NCBI RefSeq assembly: GCF_014192575.1
Contig: NZ_JACHYC010000001.1
Span: forward strand, 744,001-808,000
DNA from: Variovorax sp. Sphag1AA
Lineage (GTDB): Bacteria > Pseudomonadota > Gammaproteobacteria > Burkholderiales > Burkholderiaceae_C
Length of the DNA stretch: 64,000 nt
Direction: 5' to 3'
Part shown: positions 26,548 to 35,700 of the stretch, piece by piece
Numbering within the stretch: position 1 is the first letter of the stretch
How the letters are laid out: each line of letters starts with the position of its first letter
Notes under the pieces: model-generated
Databases searched by the model: none
What the model was told of the DNA's origin: nothing
What the model saw: the letters and a program-made list of their open reading frames with translations, nothing else
Translations under genes and position numbers: made by a program

Positions 26548-26593
26548 GGTGTCGTCCATACCATCGTCTAGTCGAGAGGGACGGGTAGGTGTG

Positions 26594-27697
26594 TCAGCCG
26601 AACGTGAAGGAGAACACCTCGATGTCGGGATCGATGAACTCGATCTCGAATCGACGGTCACGTATCGGACCAGGTTGACGTATGAGTTGATACATCCGCG
26701 AGGAATCCACGTTGCCAAAACCTTGCTCATCGACGTCGAGGCCGTGAGCGGCACCTGGAGGCTTTCCGTCGATCAAGACACGGAAGCGGATGGGTCCTGC
26801 CCCTTCGGATGGCCCCATCACGAGATGCAGGTCGCGAGCGTGAAATCCGTAGGCGACGCGCCCATTGGCGCGCTGGAGCACGGCGGATTCGCTTCCGAGG
26901 ATCCATTCCCCGACCGGCGACCATTCGTTGTTTCGCAGACTCACGGGCGCGATATAGGTGCGACGCTGACCCGGCGATGCATCGACCACCAATCCGCTCG
27001 TGCGCGCAAGGCCAACATAGTTCTCTGGCGATCGCAGGTTGCCCCAGTCCGCCGGCGCTTCCGCGCCTTGGGATGCAGGCGCAACCAACTCGTCGTTGGC
27101 GATCTGCCCGGTCTCGGACAGCGCGCGTTGTATCGCTCGCTCGGTAGCTTCATAGCCGCCCTCGCCGAAATGGTGGTAGCGCACGACGCCGCGGCCATCG
27201 ACAAGGTAGATCGCGGGCCAGTAGGCGTTGCCGAAGGCCCGCCAAAGCGCGCGATTGCTGTCCAGGGCTACCGGGTAGTCAACCCCGATGTCGCGGACCG
27301 CACGCTCCACGTTCTCTGGATCCATCTCAAAGGGGAACTCCGGCGTGTGCACGCCGATGACCACCAGGCCGCGATCGCGATACTGCTTCGCCCATGCACG
27401 AACGTATGGGAACTCGCGCCGCCAGTTGATGCACGAGAACGTCCAGAAGTCCACGAGCACCACTTTCCCACGCAGTGCGGGTGAGCTGAGCGGCGGCGAG
27501 TTTAACCAGCCCGTGGCACCTTCGAAGTCGGGCATGCGGCTCGTTGTCATAGGTGCCCAGTGCCACCCGGTCGCACTGGAAGGGGTCGGGACAGCCGCCG
27601 GCACGGGCCGAAGATCTGATTCGGTGCTATTCGCCGCCACCCGCATGGCGGGCGCTGTCGCGACAAGAGCGAGAAAGAAGGGAATGACCTTGTTCAT
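26594..27697 (-). CDS. Periplasmic thioredoxin-like protein with CINW active site
   Basis: Protein of 367 aa. A signal peptide (residues 1-23) leads into a TlpA/DipZ-type thioredoxin domain at about 45-190 and a C-terminal jelly-roll-like region at about 240-365, the layout of the DipZ C-terminal half. The active-site stretch is FWTFSCINWRREFPYVRAW, where DipZ-like proteins have CINC. The second cysteine is tryptophan (TGG codon), so the protein cannot form the usual intramolecular disulfide. It may act through a single cysteine, for example as a peroxidase, isomerase or mixed-disulfide sensor. AAGGAG precedes the ATG. Site C lies about 105 bp upstream; the flavodoxin-like gene is divergent. 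Confidence 0.88.
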   Translation of the reverse strand: MNKVIPFFLALVATAPAMRVAANSTESDLRPVPAAVPTPSSATGWHWAPMTTSRMPDFEGATGWLNSPPLSSPALRGKVVLVDFWTFSCINWRREFPYVRAWAKQYRDRGLVVIGVHTPEFPFEMDPENVERAVRDIGVDYPVALDSNRALWRAFGNAYWPAIYLVDGRGVVRYHHFGEGGYEATERAIQRALSETGQIANDELVAPASQGAEAPADWGNLRSPENYVGLARTSGLVVDASPGQRRTYIAPVSLRNNEWSPVGEWILGSESAVLQRANGRVAYGFHARDLHLVMGPSEGAGPIRFRVLIDGKPPGAAHGLDVDEQGFGNVDSSRMYQLIRQPGPIRDRRFEIEFIDPDIEVFSFTFG

Positions 27698-27801
27698 CTG
27701 GCGCTCCTTTGGTGCGGGCGCTGTCCAAGTTGGTGTGGCGCCGTGGCGCGATGCCAAGCGGTGCCCGCGTGTTGCGGGCCATTTCAACCATTGGTCCGCT
27801 C

Positions 27802-27818
27802 TTCGTCCATTGGACGAA
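27802..27818 (-). promoter_or_regulatory. Regulatory site C, a perfect palindrome
   Basis: TTCGTCC-ATT-GGACGAA is a perfect 7+7 inverted repeat with a 3-bp centre and the most symmetric copy of the shared motif. On the minus strand it is preceded by GAGACT. It lies between the divergent thioredoxin-like and flavodoxin-like genes and could control both. Confidence 0.65.
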
Positions 27819-27985
27819 AGTCTCACCCCCGGGAACGTCTCATCCGTGAGTCCTACCTATGTGGGATCGCGACGTAGGCCGATCCGCTGTCGCCGCAGGC
27901 AGAGCCAATGACCAGACTTTGTGGGCGTTCCTGTGCGTCCGTGGTGGACGATCAGTTCAGACGCAACCACTACGAAGGAATTGAC

Positions 27986-28555
27986 ATGTCAGAAGAAATC
28001 ATCGTCGTGTACTTCAGCGGCTTCGGCCATACCACCCGAGTCGCAGAGGCAGTCGCATCCGGAGCCCGGGCCCGTCTCCTTAAGGTCGACAGCGAAGGAA
28101 ACCTGCCGCCTGGCGGCTGGGAGCAGCTCGCGGACGCGAGGGCGATTGTCTTTGGCTCGCCAACCTATATGGGCAGCACGAGCTGGCAGTTCAAGAGATT
28201 CCTGGATGACTCCTCGAGGGTCTGGGTCAACGAGGGATGGAAGGACAAGCTGGCCGCCGCTTTCACGAATTCGGCGGGCATGAATGGCGACAAGGCGTCC
28301 ACCTTGTATGCCCTGTTCACCATGTCGCAGCAGCACGGGATGATCTGGGTAGGAACCGGCATGATGCCCAGCAACAGCAAAGCCGCGAAACGGGATGACA
28401 TCAACTACGTCGCGTCCTTCACGGGTCTGGCGACGACGACTCCATCCGACGCGACGCCCGACGAGATGGCCGACGGCGATCTGGAGACGGCGCGCCGCTT
28501 CGGTGAACGCGTCCGTCGGATCCTTGAGCGTCTGCGCGAGCCGGAGATGGCGTAA
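27986..28555 (+). CDS. Flavodoxin/WrbA-like NAD(P)H:quinone oxidoreductase family protein
   Basis: Flavodoxin-fold protein of 189 aa. The FMN phosphate loop is YFSGFGHTTRVAEAVA at residues 8-23, the isoalloxazine contact is GSPTYMGSTSWQFKRFLD near 60, and the later MSQQHGMIWVGTG segment is typical of WrbA-like quinone reductases. Such enzymes bind FMN and reduce quinones by two electrons, protecting against redox stress. The ATG at 27986 is chosen because the beta strand of the fold begins immediately after. It is divergent from the thioredoxin-like gene across site C. A strong hairpin 13 bp after the stop suggests a monocistronic unit. Confidence 0.88.
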   Translation: MSEEIIVVYFSGFGHTTRVAEAVASGARARLLKVDSEGNLPPGGWEQLADARAIVFGSPTYMGSTSWQFKRFLDDSSRVWVNEGWKDKLAAAFTNSAGMNGDKASTLYALFTMSQQHGMIWVGTGMMPSNSKAAKRDDINYVASFTGLATTTPSDATPDEMADGDLETARRFGERVRRILERLREPEMA

Positions 28556-28567
28556 GGCCTCGGTGGC

Positions 28568-28590
28568 GGCCTGGGGCAACGCCCCAGGCC
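28568..28590 (+). terminator. Hairpin after flavodoxin-like gene
   Basis: Perfect 10-bp stem GGCCTGGGGC/GCCCCAGGCC with loop AAC, 13 bp after the stop codon. No long T-run follows, only TTCG, so termination efficiency is uncertain. It lies between convergent genes. Confidence 0.6.
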
Positions 28591-28759
28591 TTCGCAGCGC
28601 ACGAAGCATATCGGCGACACGCCGTAGTGAGGTCGAGCTCAGGTCGCCATGCGTCAAAGACGCGCCGGATCTCACGAACGCGATCATTGCCGCGCCTGTG
28701 GAACCTCAGCCAAAGGTTGAACGCGATCCTTGGTCTTGAAGCGGGACGGAGCGGGGCGG

Positions 28760-29968
28760 TCAGTCCGGCTTTTCAGTTGCTCCTCTTGGCCGTCCTCGCA
28801 CGGGCGCGCCTGCGAGGACATCGATGAGCAGCGCACAGAGGATCGCGGTGGCAGCAATGATGAACAAGGCGGCATAGCTTCCACGCAAGACCAACAGATA
28901 GGACAGCCCATAAGCAGCCAGAGCCTGGAGCACGGCGAAGCTCGTGGTGGCAATGCTCCACGCCGAAGTCCTCTCTGCGATCGAGCGATGAGCGAGCATC
29001 TCGTGGATTCGCCCCAGTACCAGCGGGACGATCCCGGGCGTGAACGCGCCCATGATCAAGGTAGACAGGAGGAGCCATGCAGGCGAGGGGTCTACGGCAG
29101 GAATCGCGACGGCAACTGCTTGGACGCCGAGCCCCGTGCGCAGTGTGCGCTGGTAGCCGTAGCGATCGGCCACGCTGCCAGCGAGGACCGGCCCGGCAAT
29201 GGCACCTATTCCGAAGGCGGTCCAATAGTGCGAAGCTGTTGCCAGACCCCGGCCCAGCCCGTCGGCAATGAAGACGACCAGGAAGATCATGTGGGGTACA
29301 AGGCCGGCCGCGTTGAGCGCGTACTGGGTGCTCAGGAGGTGTAGCTGGCGTGGCGAGTGCAACGCGTGGCTTGGCGGACTTTCCAGAGTCGCCTCGGAAG
29401 CAGCGGTCGGTTGCGGCCAACCCTTCCACGCGATGGCCGTCAGGGCCATCGAAATTCCGGCCAGGTAGAGCCAGGTTGACGTCAAGCCATGTCGCAGGAA
29501 GTGCGGAACGAGCAAGCCTGATGCAGCAATTCCGACTCCGACACCCATGAAGATGATGCCGCTTGCGAGTCCCCGCTGTTTTGGATCTACGCAGGGAAGC
29601 ACCGTTGGCGCGGCAAGGACCATCAGCGCGCCGCCTGTCGCGCCGGATACCAGCCGCCAGCTGCAGTACCACAGGAAGTCCAGCGGCCAGGCGCAAGCAA
29701 CGAGCGACGCCGTTGTCACGATCATCAAGGCTCGCAGCACAGCACGGACGGGAAACCATCGGGCCAGCCGCGCGGCGCTCAGAGCGCCCAGTACATAGCC
29801 CGCCAGATTAGCCGCGCTCAGGTATGTGGCAGCTGAGGCAGAGAACCAGTGGTTGGCGATCACCGCAGGCAAAAGCGGCGTGTATGAGAAACGGGCAAGA
29901 CCGACCCCAACAAGGGTCGCGCAGAACCCCGCGACGACTACGAACGCTGTCCGAGGGCGGCCAGACAT
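28760..29968 (-). CDS. YbfB/YjiJ family MFS transporter
   Basis: Twelve-span major facilitator protein of 402 aa of the YbfB/YjiJ type. Features include the N-terminal ARFSYTPLLPAVI, a second-helix YLSAANLAGYVLGAL, and the loop LARWFPVRAVLR between spans 2 and 3. Members are presumed exporters of unknown small molecules. The ATG at 29968 overlaps the TGA of the 98-codon frame upstream (TGATG), so translation may be coupled; a GTG one codon earlier is also possible. The neighbourhood of detoxification enzymes makes export of a toxic product plausible. Confidence 0.9.
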   Translation of the reverse strand: MSGRPRTAFVVVAGFCATLVGVGLARFSYTPLLPAVIANHWFSASAATYLSAANLAGYVLGALSAARLARWFPVRAVLRALMIVTTASLVACAWPLDFLWYCSWRLVSGATGGALMVLAAPTVLPCVDPKQRGLASGIIFMGVGVGIAASGLLVPHFLRHGLTSTWLYLAGISMALTAIAWKGWPQPTAASEATLESPPSHALHSPRQLHLLSTQYALNAAGLVPHMIFLVVFIADGLGRGLATASHYWTAFGIGAIAGPVLAGSVADRYGYQRTLRTGLGVQAVAVAIPAVDPSPAWLLLSTLIMGAFTPGIVPLVLGRIHEMLAHRSIAERTSAWSIATTSFAVLQALAAYGLSYLLVLRGSYAALFIIAATAILCALLIDVLAGAPVRGRPRGATEKPD

Positions 29969-30264
29969 CACGCTATTCCGCGCAGTCGATGATGACCGTG
30001 GCGCCGCAATGCGGCCGACGATGGATCACCGACATGAAGAACTCGCGATCGCCAGTCGATCGTGCGAGGACGTAGGTGGACCGAGCGCTCTTCGTTCAGT
30101 TGGAACAGCTCGATCCTGCCCTTGTCGTCGCACGGAACGGCATAGTTATGGCAAGGGTAGGGCAGCTGTGGAAATTGCAACTCGTAGCGGGGAGCGGGCG
30201 CGCTTTGCGGCGGCCAACGATCGGTGCGGGCGGCCACGCGCAGCAGGAGCTGGGATGAGGTCAT
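29968..30264 (-). CDS. Small hypothetical protein coupled to MFS gene
   Basis: Frame of 98 aa ending in a TGATG overlap with the MFS transporter start, which is its main support. The middle (LPYPCHNYAVPCDDKGRIELFQLNEERSVHL) looks like folded protein, with two cysteines and balanced composition. The C-terminal 25 residues are His/Arg-rich and less protein-like. No clear ribosome site precedes the ATG, and no family was recognised. The frame end may reflect a frameshift. Confidence 0.45.
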   Translation of the reverse strand: MTSSQLLLRVAARTDRWPPQSAPAPRYELQFPQLPYPCHNYAVPCDDKGRIELFQLNEERSVHLRPRTIDWRSRVLHVGDPSSAALRRHGHHRLRGIA

Positions 30265-30389
30265 GACGAGACTTTGCGGTCCATGCGGCGGACGGCCATC
30301 TTGCTTCGGTGCTACGGAAGAATCCCTCCCCGGTCAGGACGGCATCCCCGCTTGGTGCCGGATGACGGTGCTTAGGTATTGGTGATACC

Positions 30390-30406
30390 AACGTGCAATG
30401 GCTCGC
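30390..30406 (+). promoter_or_regulatory. Regulatory site G of shared 18-bp motif
   Basis: Plus-strand core AACGTGC-AAT-GGCTCGC preceded by GATACC. It lies 54 bp upstream of the LuxR-type regulator gene and in its orientation, between that gene and the divergent small gene-MFS pair. It overlaps a small palindrome, TTGGT-GAT-ACCAA. It suggests autoregulation if this regulator recognises the motif. Confidence 0.5.
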
Positions 30407-30460
30407 GAGCAACGCCTGGTGTGAGATGACGCCACCTTCTGACCACCTAAGTCCAGTTCC

Positions 30461-31153
30461 ATGAACTACGCCACACCCAACCGACTCGCCGTGCTGGTGA
30501 TGCAGCACGACCCGCTCCTCCGAGTGGGAATCGCCATGGCCCTGCGCCAGCACGACGCCTTCGAAGTTTTCGAAGGCGGCCCCGGTGACGTGGAGTCACA
30601 TGAGCAGAGGATCGACGTTGTGGTCGCGGACTATGGCCAAGCGATTGCGCTTTCCTCGCAGGCGAACCGTGCGAACCGAGCGCCATCTGCTACGCCCAAG
30701 ATTCTCGCGCTGACCTCGAACGACAAGGAGGCGGATGTTCGACGCGCCATCGAGGCGGGCGTCCACGGCTACCTGCTCATGGGGGGCGAGTTTCGGGACC
30801 TCGTCGAAGGTGTGACCGTCGTCGCCAGCGGAATGCGCTACCTGTGCCGATCGGTCGCGCAGCGCATGGCCGACAGCCTGACCCGGATTGCCTTGACCTC
30901 CAGGGAGATCGAGGTGCTTCGACTGGTGGTCACGGGTGAGCCGAACAAGGTCATTGCACGGCATCTCAACATCGAGATCGGAACAGTGAAGTCCCATATG
31001 TCTGCCATCATGTCCAAGCTGGGCGCGACGTCGCGCACACACGCGGCAGGCATTGCGGTCAATCGGGGTCTCGTCGACTTGCCGCTGGGCACGCTAGGTG
31101 AACCGGTGAGGACGAATTTCGCTCCCGCAGACTTGCGCATGCAGTACGCATAG
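30461..31153 (+). CDS. LuxR/NarL-type response regulator with atypical receiver
   Basis: Protein of 230 aa. The receiver-like domain is at about residues 8-125 and the LuxR-type HTH at about 145-205 (LTSREIEVLRLVVTGEPNKVIARHLNIEIGTVKSHMSAIMSKLG). The likely phospho-acceptor Asp is in VVVADYGQ. The acidic pocket is reduced to one Asp (QHDPLL instead of a DD/ED pair), and the conserved Lys of GYLLK is Met (GYLLMGGEF). Canonical phosphorylation switching is therefore doubtful. A polar tail of about 25 residues follows the HTH. It lies between the two propeller-kinase loci, which lack regulators, and has motif site G in its own promoter. I infer that it is the regulator of the 19-39 kb set. Confidence 0.88.
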   Translation: MNYATPNRLAVLVMQHDPLLRVGIAMALRQHDAFEVFEGGPGDVESHEQRIDVVVADYGQAIALSSQANRANRAPSATPKILALTSNDKEADVRRAIEAGVHGYLLMGGEFRDLVEGVTVVASGMRYLCRSVAQRMADSLTRIALTSREIEVLRLVVTGEPNKVIARHLNIEIGTVKSHMSAIMSKLGATSRTHAAGIAVNRGLVDLPLGTLGEPVRTNFAPADLRMQYA

Positions 31154-31330
31154 CGCGTGCCGGTCTGGGCGAAAGCCTGTCGCCTTCGGAAGTCCTTCCT
31201 TTGACTTAGACCGCGCTGCACCCTTCGTCGGTGGCCCTGTGGATGGGGCCAGCCGACGATCAAGATTCTGCGATGAGCGCATCACGTCCTGATCCGCAGA
31301 ATTCCTCAACCCTCGCTTTTCGGAGCCACC

Positions 31331-31756
31331 ATGAAGCCATCGATCATCTTCCTTGCCGCTGCGTCGGCCTTGCTGTTGACCCAACCCCTTTCCGCACTCG
31401 CCCAATCTTCCAACGCATCCGACAAGGCGGCCGTCCGCGCAGAGCGACGTGCCAAAGGGGTGGAAGCAGCGCGTACCTTCCAACCTGGCGAGGGCAACCC
31501 TATCCCGGATGCGAAGCCCAAGGTGTCGCGCGCTGAGCGCAACCAGGCTCGCAAGGAACGCCGGCCCGACGGAGTCGATGCCGCCATGAACTTCCACTCG
31601 GGCGAAGGCGATCCGCGCCCTGCGCCCACTCGCCGCATTGCGCCGGACGAGCGACGCGCCGAACGTACCAAGCAGCGCGAAGAAGTGAAGGCCGAGGCTA
31701 AGGCAGGCCAGATTCCCGACTATGGGGACAACTACGGCAACGCCAACCAGAAGTAG
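31331..31756 (+). CDS. Secreted basic protein with two internal repeats
   Basis: Protein of 141 aa with a Sec signal peptide (cleavage near ALAQ, residue 25). The mature part is rich in Arg, Lys, Glu and Ala. It contains two related units at about residues 36-66 and 75-104, each with an R-x-E-R-R start, a G-V-E/D-A-A core and a G-E-G-N/D-P-x-P end. A Tyr/Asn-rich tail follows. No family recognised. It follows the regulator gene by 178 bp on the same strand. It probably acts in the periplasm. Confidence 0.7.
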   Translation: MKPSIIFLAAASALLLTQPLSALAQSSNASDKAAVRAERRAKGVEAARTFQPGEGNPIPDAKPKVSRAERNQARKERRPDGVDAAMNFHSGEGDPRPAPTRRIAPDERRAERTKQREEVKAEAKAGQIPDYGDNYGNANQK

Positions 31757-32139
31757 GTCAGCGAGGTCGGAAGCGCGAGCGGGACCAGCTTGCGCTTCCA
31801 ACTGGACACGAGAACGAACGCTCCAGCGCATCAACGCTTGTCGTCGAGATCCGAGGTCCTTGCCTCGTTTCAGGACGCATCCGCCGAACTGTCAGGCAGA
31901 AAGCGCTACGAGGGCAGCACTCCAGGCGTGCACGCCCTCAGTGGCATCGACTCGGGGCTCACGAGTGCGCCGAGACGAGGCTCGCCTCGATGCCGGTCGT
32001 CCATATCGGAACCCATGTGCAGTCTCTTGAATCGCACTTAACGTCGCACTCTCGGCTTCGGGAGGGACAGAGCAACCCGCCTCTGGGGCGAAAGAGACCT
32101 GAGGTTGTCGGAGTCCGGAGGCATGGCGGAATGCCTTGA
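31757..32139. other. Gene-less gap
   Basis: About 380 bp between the secreted protein and the convergent DUF2384-like gene. A minus-strand frame (31892-32143) that begins at a TTG overlapping the stop of the next gene was considered and rejected. I see no repeat or terminator. Confidence 0.4.
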
Positions 32140-32637
32140 TCAAGCGCGAAGCAGATAGCGCTCAGCCCGAGCGGCATCCAGAACCGAGCGGGCCTTCCGG
32201 TCCACCATGTCCACCGGCAAGGCGCCGCCCAGCCACGCATTGGGCTCAGCGAACCAGGCGCAGATTTCCCAATCGCTCAATTCTGGACACAGCTCACCGA
32301 GCACAGAAGTGACGTCCGGACGAAGGTCCATGGTGCTCAGATTGAACTGGAACCACGGGAGCAGGATCTGCGAACGCCATTGGATGTTCAGTGCCTCATG
32401 CTGGACGATCCAGCGTGCCAGCCGCGAGATCGGTTGATCCGTATGACAAGCCAATCGCGCGACGACCTCATAGGCGTTCGCCATCCCGCCGCTGGCACGG
32501 AATGCAATCTCCATCCGGCGATATTGGAAGACATCATCGGCCTGCAGCAATGCTGCGCCACGGGGCGGAGCGGGCGTCAGACACTCAGGAATGCGGACGG
32601 CGGTCTGGTTCGACGATCTGGAGGTGTGCGTGTTCAT
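32140..32637 (-). CDS. DUF2384/MbcA-like antitoxin-domain protein
   Basis: Protein of 165 aa. The C-terminal third (LSDWEICAWFAEPNAWLGGALPVDMVDRKARSVLDAAR) matches the toxin-binding module of Xre/MbcA/ParS-type proteins: a helix, W-F-x-x-P-N-x-W-L-G-G, then P-V-D. The central part is a helical region unlike a standard HTH. No RES-type toxin lies beside it, so it may be a regulator built on an antitoxin domain. Site D of the shared motif lies about 92 bp upstream in the direction of transcription, which ties it to the proposed regulon. Confidence 0.72.
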   Translation of the reverse strand: MNTHTSRSSNQTAVRIPECLTPAPPRGAALLQADDVFQYRRMEIAFRASGGMANAYEVVARLACHTDQPISRLARWIVQHEALNIQWRSQILLPWFQFNLSTMDLRPDVTSVLGELCPELSDWEICAWFAEPNAWLGGALPVDMVDRKARSVLDAARAERYLLRA

Positions 32638-32728
32638 GATGAATCTGGTGGAGTGGCACGCACATCGGTGGAACGGAGCGTTGCCGATGCGCGTCAGGAC
32701 CTACCAGATTCAATCGAAGCAGAGGTTC

Positions 32729-32745
32729 ATGCGCTATTGGACGAA
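32729..32745 (-). promoter_or_regulatory. Regulatory site D of shared 18-bp motif
   Basis: Minus-strand core TTCGTCC-AAT-AGCGCAT preceded by GAGACC. It lies in the 142-bp gap between the end of the second propeller kinase gene and the DUF2384-like gene, 92 bp upstream of the latter's start. Confidence 0.58.
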
Positions 32746-32779
32746 GGTCTCGACGAGGCTGATGACGGACGCGCAGCGC

Positions 32780-35700
32780 TCAGTGCAGTCGAGAGCTTGT
32801 GGCTTGCGCACGTTCCGAAACGACGGCGTAGGCCCGGCTGCCAGGCACGATCAGCTCAATCTCGGTGCCCGAGTCGGGCCGGCTCCAGAGAGTCAGCTTG
32901 CCTCCTATGAGCTTGCTGCGCTCACGCATGCCTTGCAGGCCAAAATGACCTTCGCGCCCGCGCTGGATGACGCCATGGTCCATGCCCTTGCCGTCGTCCA
33001 CCACGCGAAGCCGCAGGTCTTTTTCGCCGAAGCGGATCTCAACCTCGACTCGACCAGGAGCGGCGTGATGGAAGGCATTTCGCAAGGCTTCGCCGACGAT
33101 GCGCACGATGTCGTCACGTACGACAGGGTGTAGACCGCGAGTCCGGCCATGAACCTCGACGCCAAAGCGGATGGCCGACTTTTCGGCATCGGTCGCGAGC
33201 GAGCGCCCCAGTGCCTGAACGGTGGCGCCGAGGTCGTTGCCCTCGCTCGCGTCGGTGCGAAGTCCTTGCACTGCATCGCGACCCTCGGTGATGGCGGCAG
33301 CGGCTTGATCGATCCCTTCCTCCAGAATGCGGCGTCCGTCCTCGCGAGGCCAAAGCTGCAGCGCCGTCTGCAGCCGCAGCACGTGACCTTGGAACGTCTG
33401 CAGCAGCGTGTCGTGCAGTTCGCGAGCGATGCTCGTGCGCTCCTTGACGCGCGTCTCCAACGAGGCGTCGAAGCGTCGGGACAACTGCGCGAGGCGCAGC
33501 CTGTGAATGGAGTAGAAAAGCAATGCGAGCGCGGCGACGCACGCCGCACGGAAGCTGCCTGTCTGCCAACAGGCGGGCTCAACGGAGAATTCCAACGATG
33601 CGCCCTCGCGGTTCCACGTGCCGCTTGCGTTCGCCGCGATGACCCGAAAGCGGTAGTTGCCCGGTGCAAGATCTGAATAGAACGCCTGGCGCCGATTCTC
33701 TGCATCCTGCCAATCGGCGTCGCGTCCCTCCAGCTTGTATCGGAACTTGATTCGCTCGGGGAGAACGAAACTCAGGCCGGTGTAGGAGATCGCCAGGTCG
33801 TTGGGTAGCGGCGGCAGCCGCATGCCCGCCTTTGTCGGATAGGTCTTGCCGTCGCTCACGATCTCTTCGACGTGAACCGGCGGCGGCAGGTTGTTCGACG
33901 GGATCCGCTTGGGGTTGACAGTCACGAGGCTGTCGCCCGTCACGACCCAGAGCCTTCCATCCGGCGAATGGGTGAGCTTTGGCGTGAAGTTGTAGCTGGT
34001 CACCAGGTAGCCGATCGTGCTTTCCACAATGGCCTGCCCCACGCCGTCCCAGTGGTCCAGCAGTTGAACGCGCACCTTCCTGGGCGTCTTGCTGCGTATC
34101 GCCTGGGCCCAGCCGTCGAGCTCGGCGCGGTCGATGCGAATCAGACCGCACTGGGCGGCTACCCACAAGGAGTCCTCGATAACAGTGGACCAGAGCAGGC
34201 GATCGCAGGGAAGGCCGCTTTGTATGTCCAGACGGTCGACCTGTCCGTTGGCGATCCGATGCAGTCCGCTGTAACTGGACACCCAGAGCGTTCCGTTGGA
34301 TTCGATGCGAATGTGATTGACGCGTGAGTTCTGTGGGTTCTCGGAAGGCAGCGACAGCGCACTTGCAATCCGCCCCTCCCTCACGCTCACTAGGCCGCCG
34401 GACCACAATCCCATCCAGAGCGTTCCACTTGCAGAGTCGAAGGCCAGCGTGCTGACTCGGCCCGATGGATGCACAAGGGCCTGCGACGTGAATGCCGCCT
34501 TTCCATTCGGGCGTACGTGCAGGAGCCCGAGTTCGCGATGTGCGAACCACAGATCGCCAATCGTGTCCTCGGCGATCGCGTCGATGGGGCCGGAGGGAAT
34601 GCCCGCAGGATCGACGAAATGCTCACCATCGAAGTACTGGACCCCGACGTTCGATGGGGCCCAGATCCTGCCTTCTCGGTCCTCGAAGAGACTGCTGACG
34701 CCGCTCAGCAGTGGCCGGCGAAGCTTCCAGACGCCTAGCGAGCCGGACGGCTGCTGGTACACCCCGGTTGTAGTGGCCGTCCAGAGGCTTCCGTCGCGCG
34801 CACTGAGCACCGATCGGGATCGCCCCCTAGGACCATTCTGATCCGATTGGGATGCTGCTGCGACCGCGCGGAACTGGTCGAGCCCGCGTGAGGTGGAGAC
34901 CCACACATTGCCCTCCCGGTCCTCGAAAAGGTCGAGGATGTTGTCTCCCGAAAGGCCATCTGCCCTGGAAAAGTTGTCCCATCGGCCTTCATGCAGATGC
35001 AGCAGCCCATAGTCCGACGTGCCCAGCCAAAGCGCGCCGTCCTTGTCGCGCAGCGCCTTGACGAAAGTGAGGTTGCGCGCCCATTCGGGGAGATCCAGTG
35101 TTCCGAGCCCGCTCCCGTTGACCCGTAGCACACCGCGCCGCAAGCCTACGATGAGCGATCGGTCTGCCAATTCGGACGTGGTGCGAAGTCCGTTGGCACC
35201 CATGGGAAGCTTCCATGAATCCATCTCGTCGCGCCGCTCGGGCCATCTCCATATCCGTTCCGGCCCGAGCAACCAGAATGCACCGGTCGTGTCACGATGA
35301 ATTCCGAAAAGAGAAGGGCCGAGGCCGCCTTCCTGACCGCGGCATTCGAAATGCGGCTTCCGGAAAGCGCAGAGCAGGGCATTTCCGCGGACAGACCCCG
35401 CCGTCCAGAGAGTGCCGTCGGTATCCTCATGGATCGCGTTGACCGCGGATCCGATCGTGTGAGACGGGACGGTGAAGGAGCCGTCCCGGAAGCCGAGCAG
35501 GCCGTCAGAGGTGGCGATCCAAAGCGTTCCATCGCGACCGCCGAGCAGCGCCCGAACATTGCCCTCGAACGAACCTCCAGGTGGCGGCAGCAGGGGGACG
35601 CTTCGAACGCCGTCGAATCTCAGCAGGCCCTTCGGCGTTGCAAGCCACATGTAGCCATCGGGCGTCTGGGCCATAGCGCTGATGGTGCCCAGACCGAATC

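Noticed and set aside
31892..32143. Minus-strand frame of 83 codons overlapping the stop of the DUF2384-like gene, in the place expected for a RES toxin
   Set aside because: It starts at TTG, lacks any RES-domain signature and has no protein-like features.
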